Origin: Saprospiraceae bacterium
Lineage (GTDB): Bacteria > Bacteroidota > Bacteroidia > Chitinophagales > Saprospiraceae
NCBI GenBank assembly: GCA_026983735.1
Contig: JALSTN010000281.1
Location: 1-33,444, forward strand
Reading direction: 5' to 3'
Length of the DNA: 33,444 bases
Under the pieces are notes generated by a model. It saw only the letters and a list, made by a program, of their open reading frames with translations. It searched no databases and was not told the DNA's origin. A program made the translations under genes and the position numbers. Below, piece by piece: positions 7,644 to 15,129 of this stretch. The stretch's first letter is position 1; each line of letters opens with the position of its first letter.

Positions 7644-9500
7644 ATGGCAGATTTTACTTTACATGATATATTAAGGACTACGGTCGTAAAGGGACTAGAT
7701 GAGCTTTACCAGGCAAAAGTAGGTATTGAGTACATTCAGATAGGGCCCACTCGCAAGGAGTTTGAAGGAGAACAGACCCTACTTGTTTTTCCACTTGTGC
7801 GATATGTTAAGAAGAACCCTGAACAATTAGCCAATGAATTGGGAGCCTATTTAAAGTCCAATCTTGACTTTGTGGAAGATTTTAATGCAGTTAAAGGGTT
7901 TCTTAATTTAGTTTTCTCCGATAATTATTGGCACGCCATGCTGGCATGGATGAACAGAGAACCTCATTTCGGATTCAAATCTCCTTCGGGTAAAAAGGTA
8001 CTAATAGAGTATTCTAGCCCCAACACGAATAAACCGCTTCACCTGGGGCATATCCGCAATATTTTATTAGGCAGTGCGATGGTGCGTTTACTCCAAAGTC
8101 AGGGACATGAAGTCATCCGAACACAGATCATAAATGACCGCGGTATTGCTATTTGCAAATCGATGCTGGCTTGGCAGAAATGGGGAGATGGTGAAACACC
8201 TTTCACTGCAAATCCTCCGATGAAAGGAGATCACTTTGTAGGGAAATATTATGTGCTGTTTGATCAGGCTTTTAAAGAGGAATATAAGCAATGGCAATCC
8301 TCAGAACAAGCTCAGGCACTTTATAAGCAAAGCGATGCCAAGGATTCGGATAGCTTCTTTGGGACGTATAAAAACACTTATTTTAACAATTATAGTCCCT
8401 TAGGACGAGAAGCGACGGAAATGCTACAGAATTGGGAGAAGGGCGACCTAAAGGTGCGTGCACTTTGGCAGACAATGAATGGTTGGGTGCTGGAGGGAAT
8501 CGAAAAGACCTACCAAAGGTTAGGCGCCTCTTTTGAGAAGAATTATTATGAGTCAGAGGTCTATAGTATCGGCAAAACTATGGTTAGGCAAGGGATAGAA
8601 CAAGGAGTCTTCTACACTGAAAAAGATGGTTCGGTATGGGCTAATCTTGAAGACGTAGGTATGGACAAAAAAATCGTCCTGCGAAGTGATGGAACCTCTG
8701 TTTATATCACTCAAGACTTGGGGACGGCCCATCTGAGATATGAAGACTTTGACACTCAGCGGTTTGTCTATGTTGTTGCGGATGAGCAAGAGTACCACTT
8801 CAAAGTGTTGTTCGAATTATTGAAAAGGCTAAAGGCGCCTTATGCAGCAGGTTTGCACCACTTGTCTTATGGTATGGTGGAACTGCCGGATGGCAAAATG
8901 AAGTCGAGGGAGGGGACAGTAGTAGACGCGGATGATCTGATGAATGCGGTCGTCTCTCTAGCAGAAAACGAATCTAAAGATAGAGGAGAATTACAGCTGC
9001 TTCCGGAGCAAGAGAGAAAAGCATTGTATGAAATGATTGGCCTTGGAGCACTCAAATACTACATCCTAAAAGTAAATGCGAAAAAGAAAATGGTTTTTAA
9101 TCCGGAGGAGTCTGTTGATTTGCAAGGGCAGACGGGACCTTATATCCAAAACGCATTTGTTAGGATTAAATCTCTGGAAAGAAAAGATTCAGCCACTTCT
9201 CAACCCGGCAATAGTAAAGAATACCATTCTATTAAAAAGGAAGAAAAACACCTATTAACACTACTTCATGACTATCCCTCCATTTTGGAGGAGTCAGCGG
9301 TGGAATACAACCCTTCCGGGTTAGCGGTCTATCTTTACCAATTGGCGAAGTCATTTCATAGATTCTATCACGAGGTTAGGATACTAAGTGCCGAGACGGA
9401 GGAAGCCAAATCTTTCCGTTTGTCATTAGCCAATAGGGTTGCAAGCGTCTTACAAAGCGGTATGAATATACTGGGGGTCCAAATGCCGGATCGGATGTAA
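7644..9500 (+). CDS. argS: Arginyl-tRNA synthetase
   Basis: A 618-aa class I aminoacyl-tRNA synthetase charging tRNA-Arg. Order of parts: N-terminal additional domain (about 5-95), the catalytic Rossmann domain with EYSSPNTNKPLHLGHIRN (HIGH motif HLGH at 133-136), INDRG, the KMSKS-equivalent KMKSREG at 418-424, and a C-terminal DALR anticodon-binding helical domain (about 505-618) ending GMNILGVQMPDRM, a typical ArgRS ending. The start at 7644 (MADFTLHD) is preferred over the TTG at 7620, which adds eight non-conserved residues and lies in the promoter. It appears to be transcribed alone. Confidence 0.97.
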   Translation: MADFTLHDILRTTVVKGLDELYQAKVGIEYIQIGPTRKEFEGEQTLLVFPLVRYVKKNPEQLANELGAYLKSNLDFVEDFNAVKGFLNLVFSDNYWHAMLAWMNREPHFGFKSPSGKKVLIEYSSPNTNKPLHLGHIRNILLGSAMVRLLQSQGHEVIRTQIINDRGIAICKSMLAWQKWGDGETPFTANPPMKGDHFVGKYYVLFDQAFKEEYKQWQSSEQAQALYKQSDAKDSDSFFGTYKNTYFNNYSPLGREATEMLQNWEKGDLKVRALWQTMNGWVLEGIEKTYQRLGASFEKNYYESEVYSIGKTMVRQGIEQGVFYTEKDGSVWANLEDVGMDKKIVLRSDGTSVYITQDLGTAHLRYEDFDTQRFVYVVADEQEYHFKVLFELLKRLKAPYAAGLHHLSYGMVELPDGKMKSREGTVVDADDLMNAVVSLAENESKDRGELQLLPEQERKALYEMIGLGALKYYILKVNAKKKMVFNPEESVDLQGQTGPYIQNAFVRIKSLERKDSATSQPGNSKEYHSIKKEEKHLLTLLHDYPSILEESAVEYNPSGLAVYLYQLAKSFHRFYHEVRILSAETEEAKSFRLSLANRVASVLQSGMNILGVQMPDRM

Positions 9501-9687
9501 TAGGCTCTCTGAAAAGAGATCTCTTTAACCAAAGCAAAAGGTTTATATGAATTTTTATAATAATATATTTTGGTTTGATTTTTATCAAAAAATTGAAATT
9601 TTGCCATTTCATACCCAATTTTAACCGAATAGTGTTAAGAAATACTTAAAATTAAGCTTAATACTACTTCTGTGTTGGATTAATTCC

Positions 9688-9695
9688 TATATTTG
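9688..9695 (+). promoter_or_regulatory. Putative -7 element for the Cys/Lys-rich protein gene
   Basis: TATATTTG, 40 bases before the ATG. The nearest TTG (9675-9677) is only 10 bases upstream, too close for a standard -33 box. Confidence 0.4.
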
Positions 9696-9734
9696 TATCG
9701 ATTTTATCCTGTTGTTTATATTAAATATTAAATT

Positions 9735-10277
9735 ATGAAAAAATTATTCTTTATTCTTTCTATTCTTTCGTTGACTGCTTTGATGGGCAATGCTCAAGTT
9801 GATGCAGCTAAAACTGTAGCTAAAGACGCTCCAGCTAAAGTGGAAAATGCGATGGATCAATTAACGCCGGGCGAAAAAGCTGCCGCTGCAGACCCTAATA
9901 TCTCGGTAAAAACCTGTCAGCATTCCGGTAAACAAGGGTTCTATCGCAAGAATGCGGATGGAACTACTACTGTTATGCAATACGATGTAGAGCGCAAGGC
10001 CCTTGTTCCGGTACTAGATAAGGATGGCAAAGAAGTAACCTACGCCGCTAAGAAAAGTTGCTCTAAAGCAGGAAAAGCCTGTTGTAAAGGGGGAAAGACT
10101 TGTGCTAAAGGAAGTAAGACTTGTTCAAAGGGAGCCAAGACTTGTTCAAAGGGTGGAAAGGCTTGTTGTAAAGGAGGAAAAAAGGCATGTTGTAAAGGTG
10201 CCAAGACCTGCACAAAAGGAGCCAAGACCAAAGATGCAGCCCCTACTTCTCAACCCGGTATGGGAAATAAAAGCTAG
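9735..10277 (+). CDS. Exported Cys/Lys-rich heptapeptide-repeat protein, unknown function
   Basis: 180 aa. Residues 1-20/21 form a clear signal peptide (MKKLFFILSILSLTALMGNAQ). An Ala/Lys-rich spacer (22-55) and a short middle region (56-106, starting VKTCQHSGKQGFYRK) follow. Residues 107-163 are eight copies of K-x-C-x-K-[G/A]-x with one extra Lys, carrying 11 cysteines, three of them Cys-Cys pairs; a 12th Cys is at 61. The tail is Pro/Ser/Gly-rich. Export plus regularly spaced thiols suggests soft-metal (Cu, Zn, Cd) or thiol chemistry in the periplasm, or a cross-linked surface matrix; this is inference. It could be mistaken for a histone-like Lys-rich protein, but the signal peptide argues against DNA binding. 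It is loosely reminiscent of low-complexity Cys repeats in metal-binding modified peptides, but no DUF692/MNIO modifying enzyme is in the window. Monocistronic, with its own terminator. Confidence 0.85.
   Translation: MKKLFFILSILSLTALMGNAQVDAAKTVAKDAPAKVENAMDQLTPGEKAAAADPNISVKTCQHSGKQGFYRKNADGTTTVMQYDVERKALVPVLDKDGKEVTYAAKKSCSKAGKACCKGGKTCAKGSKTCSKGAKTCSKGGKACCKGGKKACCKGAKTCTKGAKTKDAAPTSQPGMGNKS
10053..10223 (+). repeat. In-frame 21-bp tandem repeats encoding K-x-C-x-K-G-x
   Basis: Eight diverged 21-base units (typical unit AAGACTTGTTCAAAGGGAGCC-like), one followed by an extra Lys codon. Because units are multiples of three, gain or loss of units would alter length without a frameshift. Two consecutive units at 10116-10157 share the bases AAGACTTGTTCAAAGGG. 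Confidence 0.85.
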
Positions 10278-10343
10278 TATATAAATGTTTTTTATATACA
10301 CCTAATAAGGGAGAGTCCATATAAGGATTCTCCCTTTTTTTTT
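10277..10343 (+). terminator. Double-hairpin terminator after the Cys/Lys-rich gene
   Basis: A first perfect hairpin, GTATATAAA (10277-10285) with TTTATATAC (10291-10299), overlaps the last base of the stop codon. A second strong hairpin pairs 10307-10318 (AAGGGAGAGTCC) with 10325-10336 (GGATTCTCCCTT, one G-U pair), followed by nine Ts to 10343: a classic intrinsic terminator. Confidence 0.9.
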
Positions 10344-10402
10344 GAAACAGAGAAAATGAAAACTAAACTTTTTATAGTCAGTCTCTTGATATTGGTTAGG
10401 CA

Positions 10403-13045
10403 TTATAATCGGTATTGTAATTTGACTAAAATATATCCTCCGATACGTTGATTATACTGTAAGGCAATGAAGTCAGACTGTATTAGGGTTGTATAATTGG
10501 TCGCCTCATTGAATCGCAAGAGATCATGTAAAAAGATAGAAGCGGATAAGTGTTTTGGAATAATACTAAACTCTAGGCTTCCTGATAGGATATGCTGGAT
10601 TGGAAATGGAAGCTGGTAAATCATTTCATATTTACTTTCGAATTGCCATTGCTCTCCAAGTTGTCGTCTAAAATTTAGTGAAGGTGCCCACAGTGTGTAA
10701 GCTTGAGACTGAGGAGTCAAAGCATAAGATTGTTGTATTCTAGAAACCTCAACCTCTAGGCTCAACGAGGATTTTTTCCCAAGATTAGGAGTATATCTGG
10801 TTCTTTGGGTGATTTTTTGATAACTGTATATCCCAAGGGAAGACAAGGGCGGCAACTGTGCTTTCCGTCGGATATAGTCTAAGTTTAAATATAAAGAACT
10901 ATGATAAAGTGACCAGATGAAGATGGACTTCAGATTAAAAGTAGTCGAGTTGTGGGCAGGTTGATAGGTTGTGGTCTGATATTTATCCTTTGTTGAGAGA
11001 ATACCCAATAAGGATAAGTCCCGGTAGCTATAACGGACAGAGGTAAGAAAGAACTTCCCCCCAATAGGATAGAAATATTTTAAGACGAACAGGCCGGAAA
11101 CAATATTGGTATACACATCTGCCACAGGTGTGTTCTCTTGAAAAGATCGTATGGATAGAAAGGTAGGAGTACCCCAAAGATTTTCTATTGGCAAAGGGGC
11201 TCTATACTGATTATAGGCCAAGCGCAACTTGAGTGTTTTGCTAATATTGTAGTGGAAATACCCTTTTAGAAAGAAGTCGCTTCCGAGAGTGGTATGGTGA
11301 GCAGTATCCATTCTGTATACCAAAACTCCTGCTTCAATGTTGTACTTGTATCTTTCGGATTTGCGCATAAGGTATAGTCTCGGGGTATGATGAGTATAAT
11401 CCTTACGTGCTAGATATACATTTGCAAAAGGTGTGTTTGAAAAAGGCATGGCTTTTCCGGATTCTAGTAGACTGTTCTGTGTCGCTGTGTATTTTAATCC
11501 ATAGGACAGGGGAGGTGTATTATAGTCAATAGAACTAGTAATAAGGAGTCTTTGGTGTCTGCGAAGCAAGTCGTATTCAAAGATGTATGTATTGGGAGTT
11601 GTATCTAAATTACTGAAAATGGGTTGAGTAGATCGGGCTTTAAATGGAGAGGATTTTTTGTTTTGATAAAATTCCATAAATAATCCAAGCTCCCAATTCT
11701 TGGTCAAAGTGTATTGAGTAGATTGAAGGATTTGTAGATTCGCTTTAGTTATGGATGTGGTTTGATTGTATTTGGAATTGTTACCTAAGAAACTGGAAAA
11801 GCCCATTACGTCCTCCTTACGATTGTTGTAGTCAGATTTTATAAAACTTAAAGCACGCAGACTTTTAGAGATTTGATACTTCCATTTTATACTAGCCAGA
11901 ATGCCTTGTACCCTATTTTCTGCGCCTAATTGGCTGGACTCAATTTCTTCTCCATTTACTACGGAAGTAGTTGTACTATTTCTAAAGTCGTGTCCTTTTC
12001 TGTCCACTCCTTTTAAATAAAGAGTGATATCCTGACGATCGAAATAATTACTATTGTATTGTACTCCGATATCACGATCATTAGGCCCCATTCTATAGGT
12101 GCTAGGGGAAAGAAGAGTTTCTGTTGAAAGAGGAGCGTTATGAAGATATATTCGCAATAGTTCAAAATCTTGTTCGCGGAGAGCATCCCCAGAATTTATA
12201 GCGGGTTGATCCAGCCTTCTACGTGAGATGGATACAAAATGATGGAAAGGTTGTTTGCCAGTAGAGAGTAGAGTGCCGGTTTGCTCAGTTCTTAGGTTAT
12301 GTGCTAATCCGACTTCGGAATTCAGAAATATTTGTGTATCCTTCTTTAAGATTAAATCCAAGTATTGCCCTTTATCCCCCTCAGCATTTTCAACTTTCCC
12401 CGGAGTGATTTGAATGGTTGCAAGATCTGGTGGAGCGATGAGTCGATTGATTGCTTCAAATTGGCTTCTAACAACATCACGTCCGGAAACAAGTATTTTA
12501 TCGATATTTTTTCCCTGATATGTGATTTTGCCGTTCTTTGAAATATCAATACCGGGAAGGTCTTTAAGTAAATCCTTTAGATCTTTTTGAGAAGCATTTC
12601 TAAATACTTTTAGATCAAACCTTATAGTGTCACCTTTTACTCGTATGCCATTGTTTTTTGCCTTTACGGTGACTTCTTTTATCTTGAAGATCTGAGGCCT
12701 AAGGTAAAGCACAGTGTCGGAGGTTTTTTGGGAACAAGCAAATGTTGTTGGGGCAAACTCAAGGTGGGAAGTAAGTAGATAAATACTGTCCTGTGAGGGT
12801 ATTTGAATCATCATTTGTCCTACTTTATCTGTGACCTTTATGCTGGCAATTTGATGGTGCGCAGCGTCCTTATATATCTGAATGACCAGATTCGAGATGG
12901 CGGCACTGTCCTCCAACGAACGAAAGGTAATCCGCGTCTGTGGCGTGGAGGTCCCTATACTTCCTATAACTATCAGAAGAGAGATTAGACCCCTTCTAAT
13001 TGGGCGGATGGATTTTAGGTATGAAATGGTAAAAAATAGGCACAT
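10403..13045 (-). CDS. TonB-dependent-receptor-like outer membrane beta-barrel protein, GLPGLI partner
   Basis: 880 aa. The N-terminus has a basic stretch (SIRPIRRG) then a hydrophobic signal core (LISLLIVIGSIG). Residues about 38-115 resemble a carboxypeptidase-regulatory-like Ig domain. About 118-235 is a plug-like domain (VTVKAKNNGIRVKGDTIRFDL, LKDLLKDLPGIDISKNGKITYQG, ILVSGRDV). The remainder is a long barrel rich in alternating aromatic strands, ending ILVKLQYRL with a terminal hydrophobic residue. No obvious TonB box. In Bacteroidota this receptor type is commonly encoded next to GLPGLI proteins, as here: the GLPGLI gene ends 183 bases upstream. Likely role: outer-membrane uptake or export of an unknown substrate. 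Its 3' end abuts the Cys/Lys-rich gene convergently. Confidence 0.85.
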   Translation of the reverse strand: MCLFFTISYLKSIRPIRRGLISLLIVIGSIGTSTPQTRITFRSLEDSAAISNLVIQIYKDAAHHQIASIKVTDKVGQMMIQIPSQDSIYLLTSHLEFAPTTFACSQKTSDTVLYLRPQIFKIKEVTVKAKNNGIRVKGDTIRFDLKVFRNASQKDLKDLLKDLPGIDISKNGKITYQGKNIDKILVSGRDVVRSQFEAINRLIAPPDLATIQITPGKVENAEGDKGQYLDLILKKDTQIFLNSEVGLAHNLRTEQTGTLLSTGKQPFHHFVSISRRRLDQPAINSGDALREQDFELLRIYLHNAPLSTETLLSPSTYRMGPNDRDIGVQYNSNYFDRQDITLYLKGVDRKGHDFRNSTTTSVVNGEEIESSQLGAENRVQGILASIKWKYQISKSLRALSFIKSDYNNRKEDVMGFSSFLGNNSKYNQTTSITKANLQILQSTQYTLTKNWELGLFMEFYQNKKSSPFKARSTQPIFSNLDTTPNTYIFEYDLLRRHQRLLITSSIDYNTPPLSYGLKYTATQNSLLESGKAMPFSNTPFANVYLARKDYTHHTPRLYLMRKSERYKYNIEAGVLVYRMDTAHHTTLGSDFFLKGYFHYNISKTLKLRLAYNQYRAPLPIENLWGTPTFLSIRSFQENTPVADVYTNIVSGLFVLKYFYPIGGKFFLTSVRYSYRDLSLLGILSTKDKYQTTTYQPAHNSTTFNLKSIFIWSLYHSSLYLNLDYIRRKAQLPPLSSLGIYSYQKITQRTRYTPNLGKKSSLSLEVEVSRIQQSYALTPQSQAYTLWAPSLNFRRQLGEQWQFESKYEMIYQLPFPIQHILSGSLEFSIIPKHLSASIFLHDLLRFNEATNYTTLIQSDFIALQYNQRIGGYILVKLQYRL

Positions 13046-13228
13046 GCTATAATTTTTATTTCAGTCATGAGGTTAGAACTAGGTTAGGACAGTAGAGTAA
13101 GTTTAAACCACATCTCAGACAATCTCCTTCGAAAATTAGACTAAATGGTTAACATCTTGATATTATAACGACATTTTTCTTTTTCATTTCAATGCAGTAA
13201 TATATCAAAAACAGGTCCTCATCTATAT

Positions 13229-13936
13229 TTAATATCCAAAACTACGCCTTGCCAACTCAGTAAATTCTTCTACACTTAACTGCTTTTTGTTGGGCAAGGT
13301 GATGATCGAGTCTTTCTTGGTTATATTTATTTGAATAGCGTTGGTAATATATTTATTAATAGAACCCTCGGTTATTCGTCTAAGGACCAATCCCGGCAAA
13401 CCCGCAGATGAATTTGGTCCGTCAGAAATGGGGATGTCCGGCGTAAACCACACCTCAATTCTATGTCCGGCTTTGTCCAATCGTGTCGCTTTAAAGCTGC
13501 GATACCCCCCGATTTTTAGTGTTTTATCATAGCATATTTCCCAGGAGGACAGAGTGGGAAAAGGTTTCACTCCTTGTCCTCCCTTAATATGGGGATAGTC
13601 TAGGATAATAATCTTTTTGACATGGTCTTTATAAATGATTGGAGTCGTCTTACTTCCTCTCCCAACGGTTGAGTCGTATTTACATATCGAATACCCCTTG
13701 GAAATAGTCAATGTGTAATAATGATAAACGGTATCCATCTCTTTTAATCGGAATAACAAATCCTGTAAGCGCGCGGTGTTTTCTATTTTATTTTTTAAGT
13801 TTTGTCTAATTTTATTTTCATCAATCATAGTCTTTTCTCTGTAAATCACCTGTATGGTGCTTTGTGCCTTGATGTTGAACGGAAATAATACATAGAATAG
13901 AGAAAGAAAACCGGAAAATAACGATAAATTTTTCAT
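13229..13936 (-). CDS. GLPGLI family exported protein
   Basis: A 235-aa protein with a signal peptide (MKNLSLFSGFLSLFYVLFP...IKAQ). It carries the family signature at residues 179-183, GLPGL(V), within IPISDGPNSSAGLPGLVLRR, and the conserved upstream block WEICYDKTLKIGGYRSFKATR and VWFTPDIPIS. TIGR01200 (GLPGLI) is a Bacteroidota family of unknown biochemical function, usually next to a TonB-dependent-like outer-membrane protein. The ATG at 13936 is chosen because it starts directly at the signal peptide; a TTG at 13960 would add eight residues. It sits between a small exported peptide gene (upstream, separated by a hairpin) and the receptor gene. Confidence 0.88.
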   Translation of the reverse strand: MKNLSLFSGFLSLFYVLFPFNIKAQSTIQVIYREKTMIDENKIRQNLKNKIENTARLQDLLFRLKEMDTVYHYYTLTISKGYSICKYDSTVGRGSKTTPIIYKDHVKKIIILDYPHIKGGQGVKPFPTLSSWEICYDKTLKIGGYRSFKATRLDKAGHRIEVWFTPDIPISDGPNSSAGLPGLVLRRITEGSINKYITNAIQINITKKDSIITLPNKKQLSVEEFTELARRSFGY

Positions 13937-13977
13937 GTTTTTATTATTTTGATAGTCCAAAACAATTTATAATAGTG

Positions 13978-14010
13978 AAAACAGCGGGAATATTTGATGA
14001 ATTCCCGCTG
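13978..14010 (-). terminator. Hairpin terminator/attenuator between the small peptide and GLPGLI genes
   Basis: A perfect 10-bp stem: CAGCGGGAAT (13982-13991) and ATTCCCGCTG (14001-14010), 9-base loop. Read on the minus strand, it follows the small-peptide stop codon and is trailed by TTTT. The U run is short, so partial read-through into the GLPGLI and receptor genes is plausible. Confidence 0.7.
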
Positions 14011-14037
14011 CGTTCTTACCTTAACTTGTTACGATGA

Positions 14038-14250
14038 CTAACATCCCTCTCCAAATGTACTAGTCCACGTGGCATCATCATGTTGCTCGATTACTTCAAT
14101 ACAATCATAATCTCCATCATCATTGATAGATATACGACCGTCACTATCGTACAAAATTACCCATTGTGGGCTAGGCTTTAGTGGGGTATCTGCATGTGTA
14201 AAGTTAATTGATATTAATATTCCAATTACTATAATCATCAAGTACTTCAT
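14038..14250 (-). CDS. Small exported acidic peptide, unknown function
   Basis: A 70-aa ORF with a convincing signal peptide (MKYLMIIVIGILISINFTHA, cleavage probably before DTPLKPS). The ~50-residue mature part is strongly acidic (DSDGRISINDDGDYDCIEV) and has exactly two cysteines, one mid-chain and one as the last residue (FGEGC). No family recognised. It is the first gene of a minus-strand cassette with GLPGLI and a TonB-receptor-like protein, and it is followed at once by a terminator-like hairpin, an arrangement that would make the small product more abundant than the downstream proteins. It could be a structural peptide, a substrate or signal for the receptor, or a modified peptide; none is shown. 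It could also be a chance ORF, but the signal peptide and the hairpin immediately after the stop argue that it is real. Confidence 0.65.
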   Translation of the reverse strand: MKYLMIIVIGILISINFTHADTPLKPSPQWVILYDSDGRISINDDGDYDCIEVIEQHDDATWTSTFGEGC

Positions 14251-15129
14251 AGTATTAATATTTAGTGTATTAAAAATAATTTCTCACTATCCATTCTGAG
14301 TGAAAAATATAATAAATTATTAATAGAAGTGTATTTACCCTCACCAAAACGGAGGCTTCCCCATCCACCGGACAAGACACAGTATAACCTCCTTATGCGG
14401 TATTGTATGAAATAACGAGTCCGGTATTATGTTGACCTCAGCGCAAAAGCACCAATGAATAAGTCGATATAATTTTACTGATAGATGAAATGTACAAGTT
14501 CCTTGTTCCTTGTTCCTTGTTCCTTGTTCCTTAAAAAGTTAATGGGCAAAGGTGCGACAATGCCTCTAAAGAGACGTGTTACCTTCTCCATAAAAGGGGT
14601 GGGCGATATGATTATGTGTGTATAGAACATATCTTATAAATACTTTATATGGCAAATATAATACAGAAAAGTAAAAGGAAGGTAGAAAATTCAATTATTT
14701 TTTGTAAAAGGTTATTTTTTCAAAGATTATTCTTCTAGTTGGAAGGGGCTATAGAGATTTCCCATATGCTTATACCACTCAAATATATTGAAATTAGGGT
14801 AGGTTGAAAATGAGGTTATACTACAGAGTGCGATTGCTGCTGTTTATAGGTCAAGTACCTGTCTCCTCGAAGGTCGCTGGACTTACCTGTCTAATCCTAC
14901 AGATAGGACAGTTTGAATTGCCCTTTTTTCTTTAAGGGGTTATATTAGGGATTAGGTAGGTACTCTTGAGGAATTATCTGAGATTTTTAAGTTGACGACA
15001 TGGAATGTGAATGATATCAAATGCCGATCATACCAAAGAAGCCTCATGTCCTTGGAAGAGGAAAATAAGCCTATAGAACTCCTCATGATTAACACATCAG
15101 GCAGAGGTGAATGCTTTAGATGATATTTA
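14251..15129. other. 879-base gene-poor region
   Basis: No supported gene. It contains a heptamer tandem repeat (14498-14532), a small inverted motif around 14890 (CTGTCTAATCCTACAGATAGGACAG) and an unassigned open stretch without a good start codon at about 14955-15122 (GTLEELSEIFKLTTWNVNDI... in the plus frame). It may hold a decayed gene; I recognise no family. Confidence 0.6.
14498..14532. repeat. Perfect 7-bp tandem repeat (GTTCCTT) x5
   Basis: Five exact consecutive copies of GTTCCTT, in non-coding DNA. Heptamer units shift the reading frame if copy number changes, but no ORF covers it here. Confidence 0.95.

Noticed and set aside
9513-9526. AAAGAGATCTCTTT, a perfect palindrome after argS
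   Set aside because: It has no loop and is not followed by a T run, so it is not called a terminator. A regulatory role is unsupported.
9193-10256. A shared ACTTCTCAACCCGG segment in argS (near 9198) and in the Cys/Lys-rich gene (near 10246)
   Set aside because: A 14-base match with both copies encoding TSQPG; no flanking similarity, so chance is likely.
14881-14915. Imperfect inverted motif CTGTC...GACAG as a terminator or IS end
   Set aside because: Short, followed by no T run on a relevant strand, and no transposase or target duplication is nearby.
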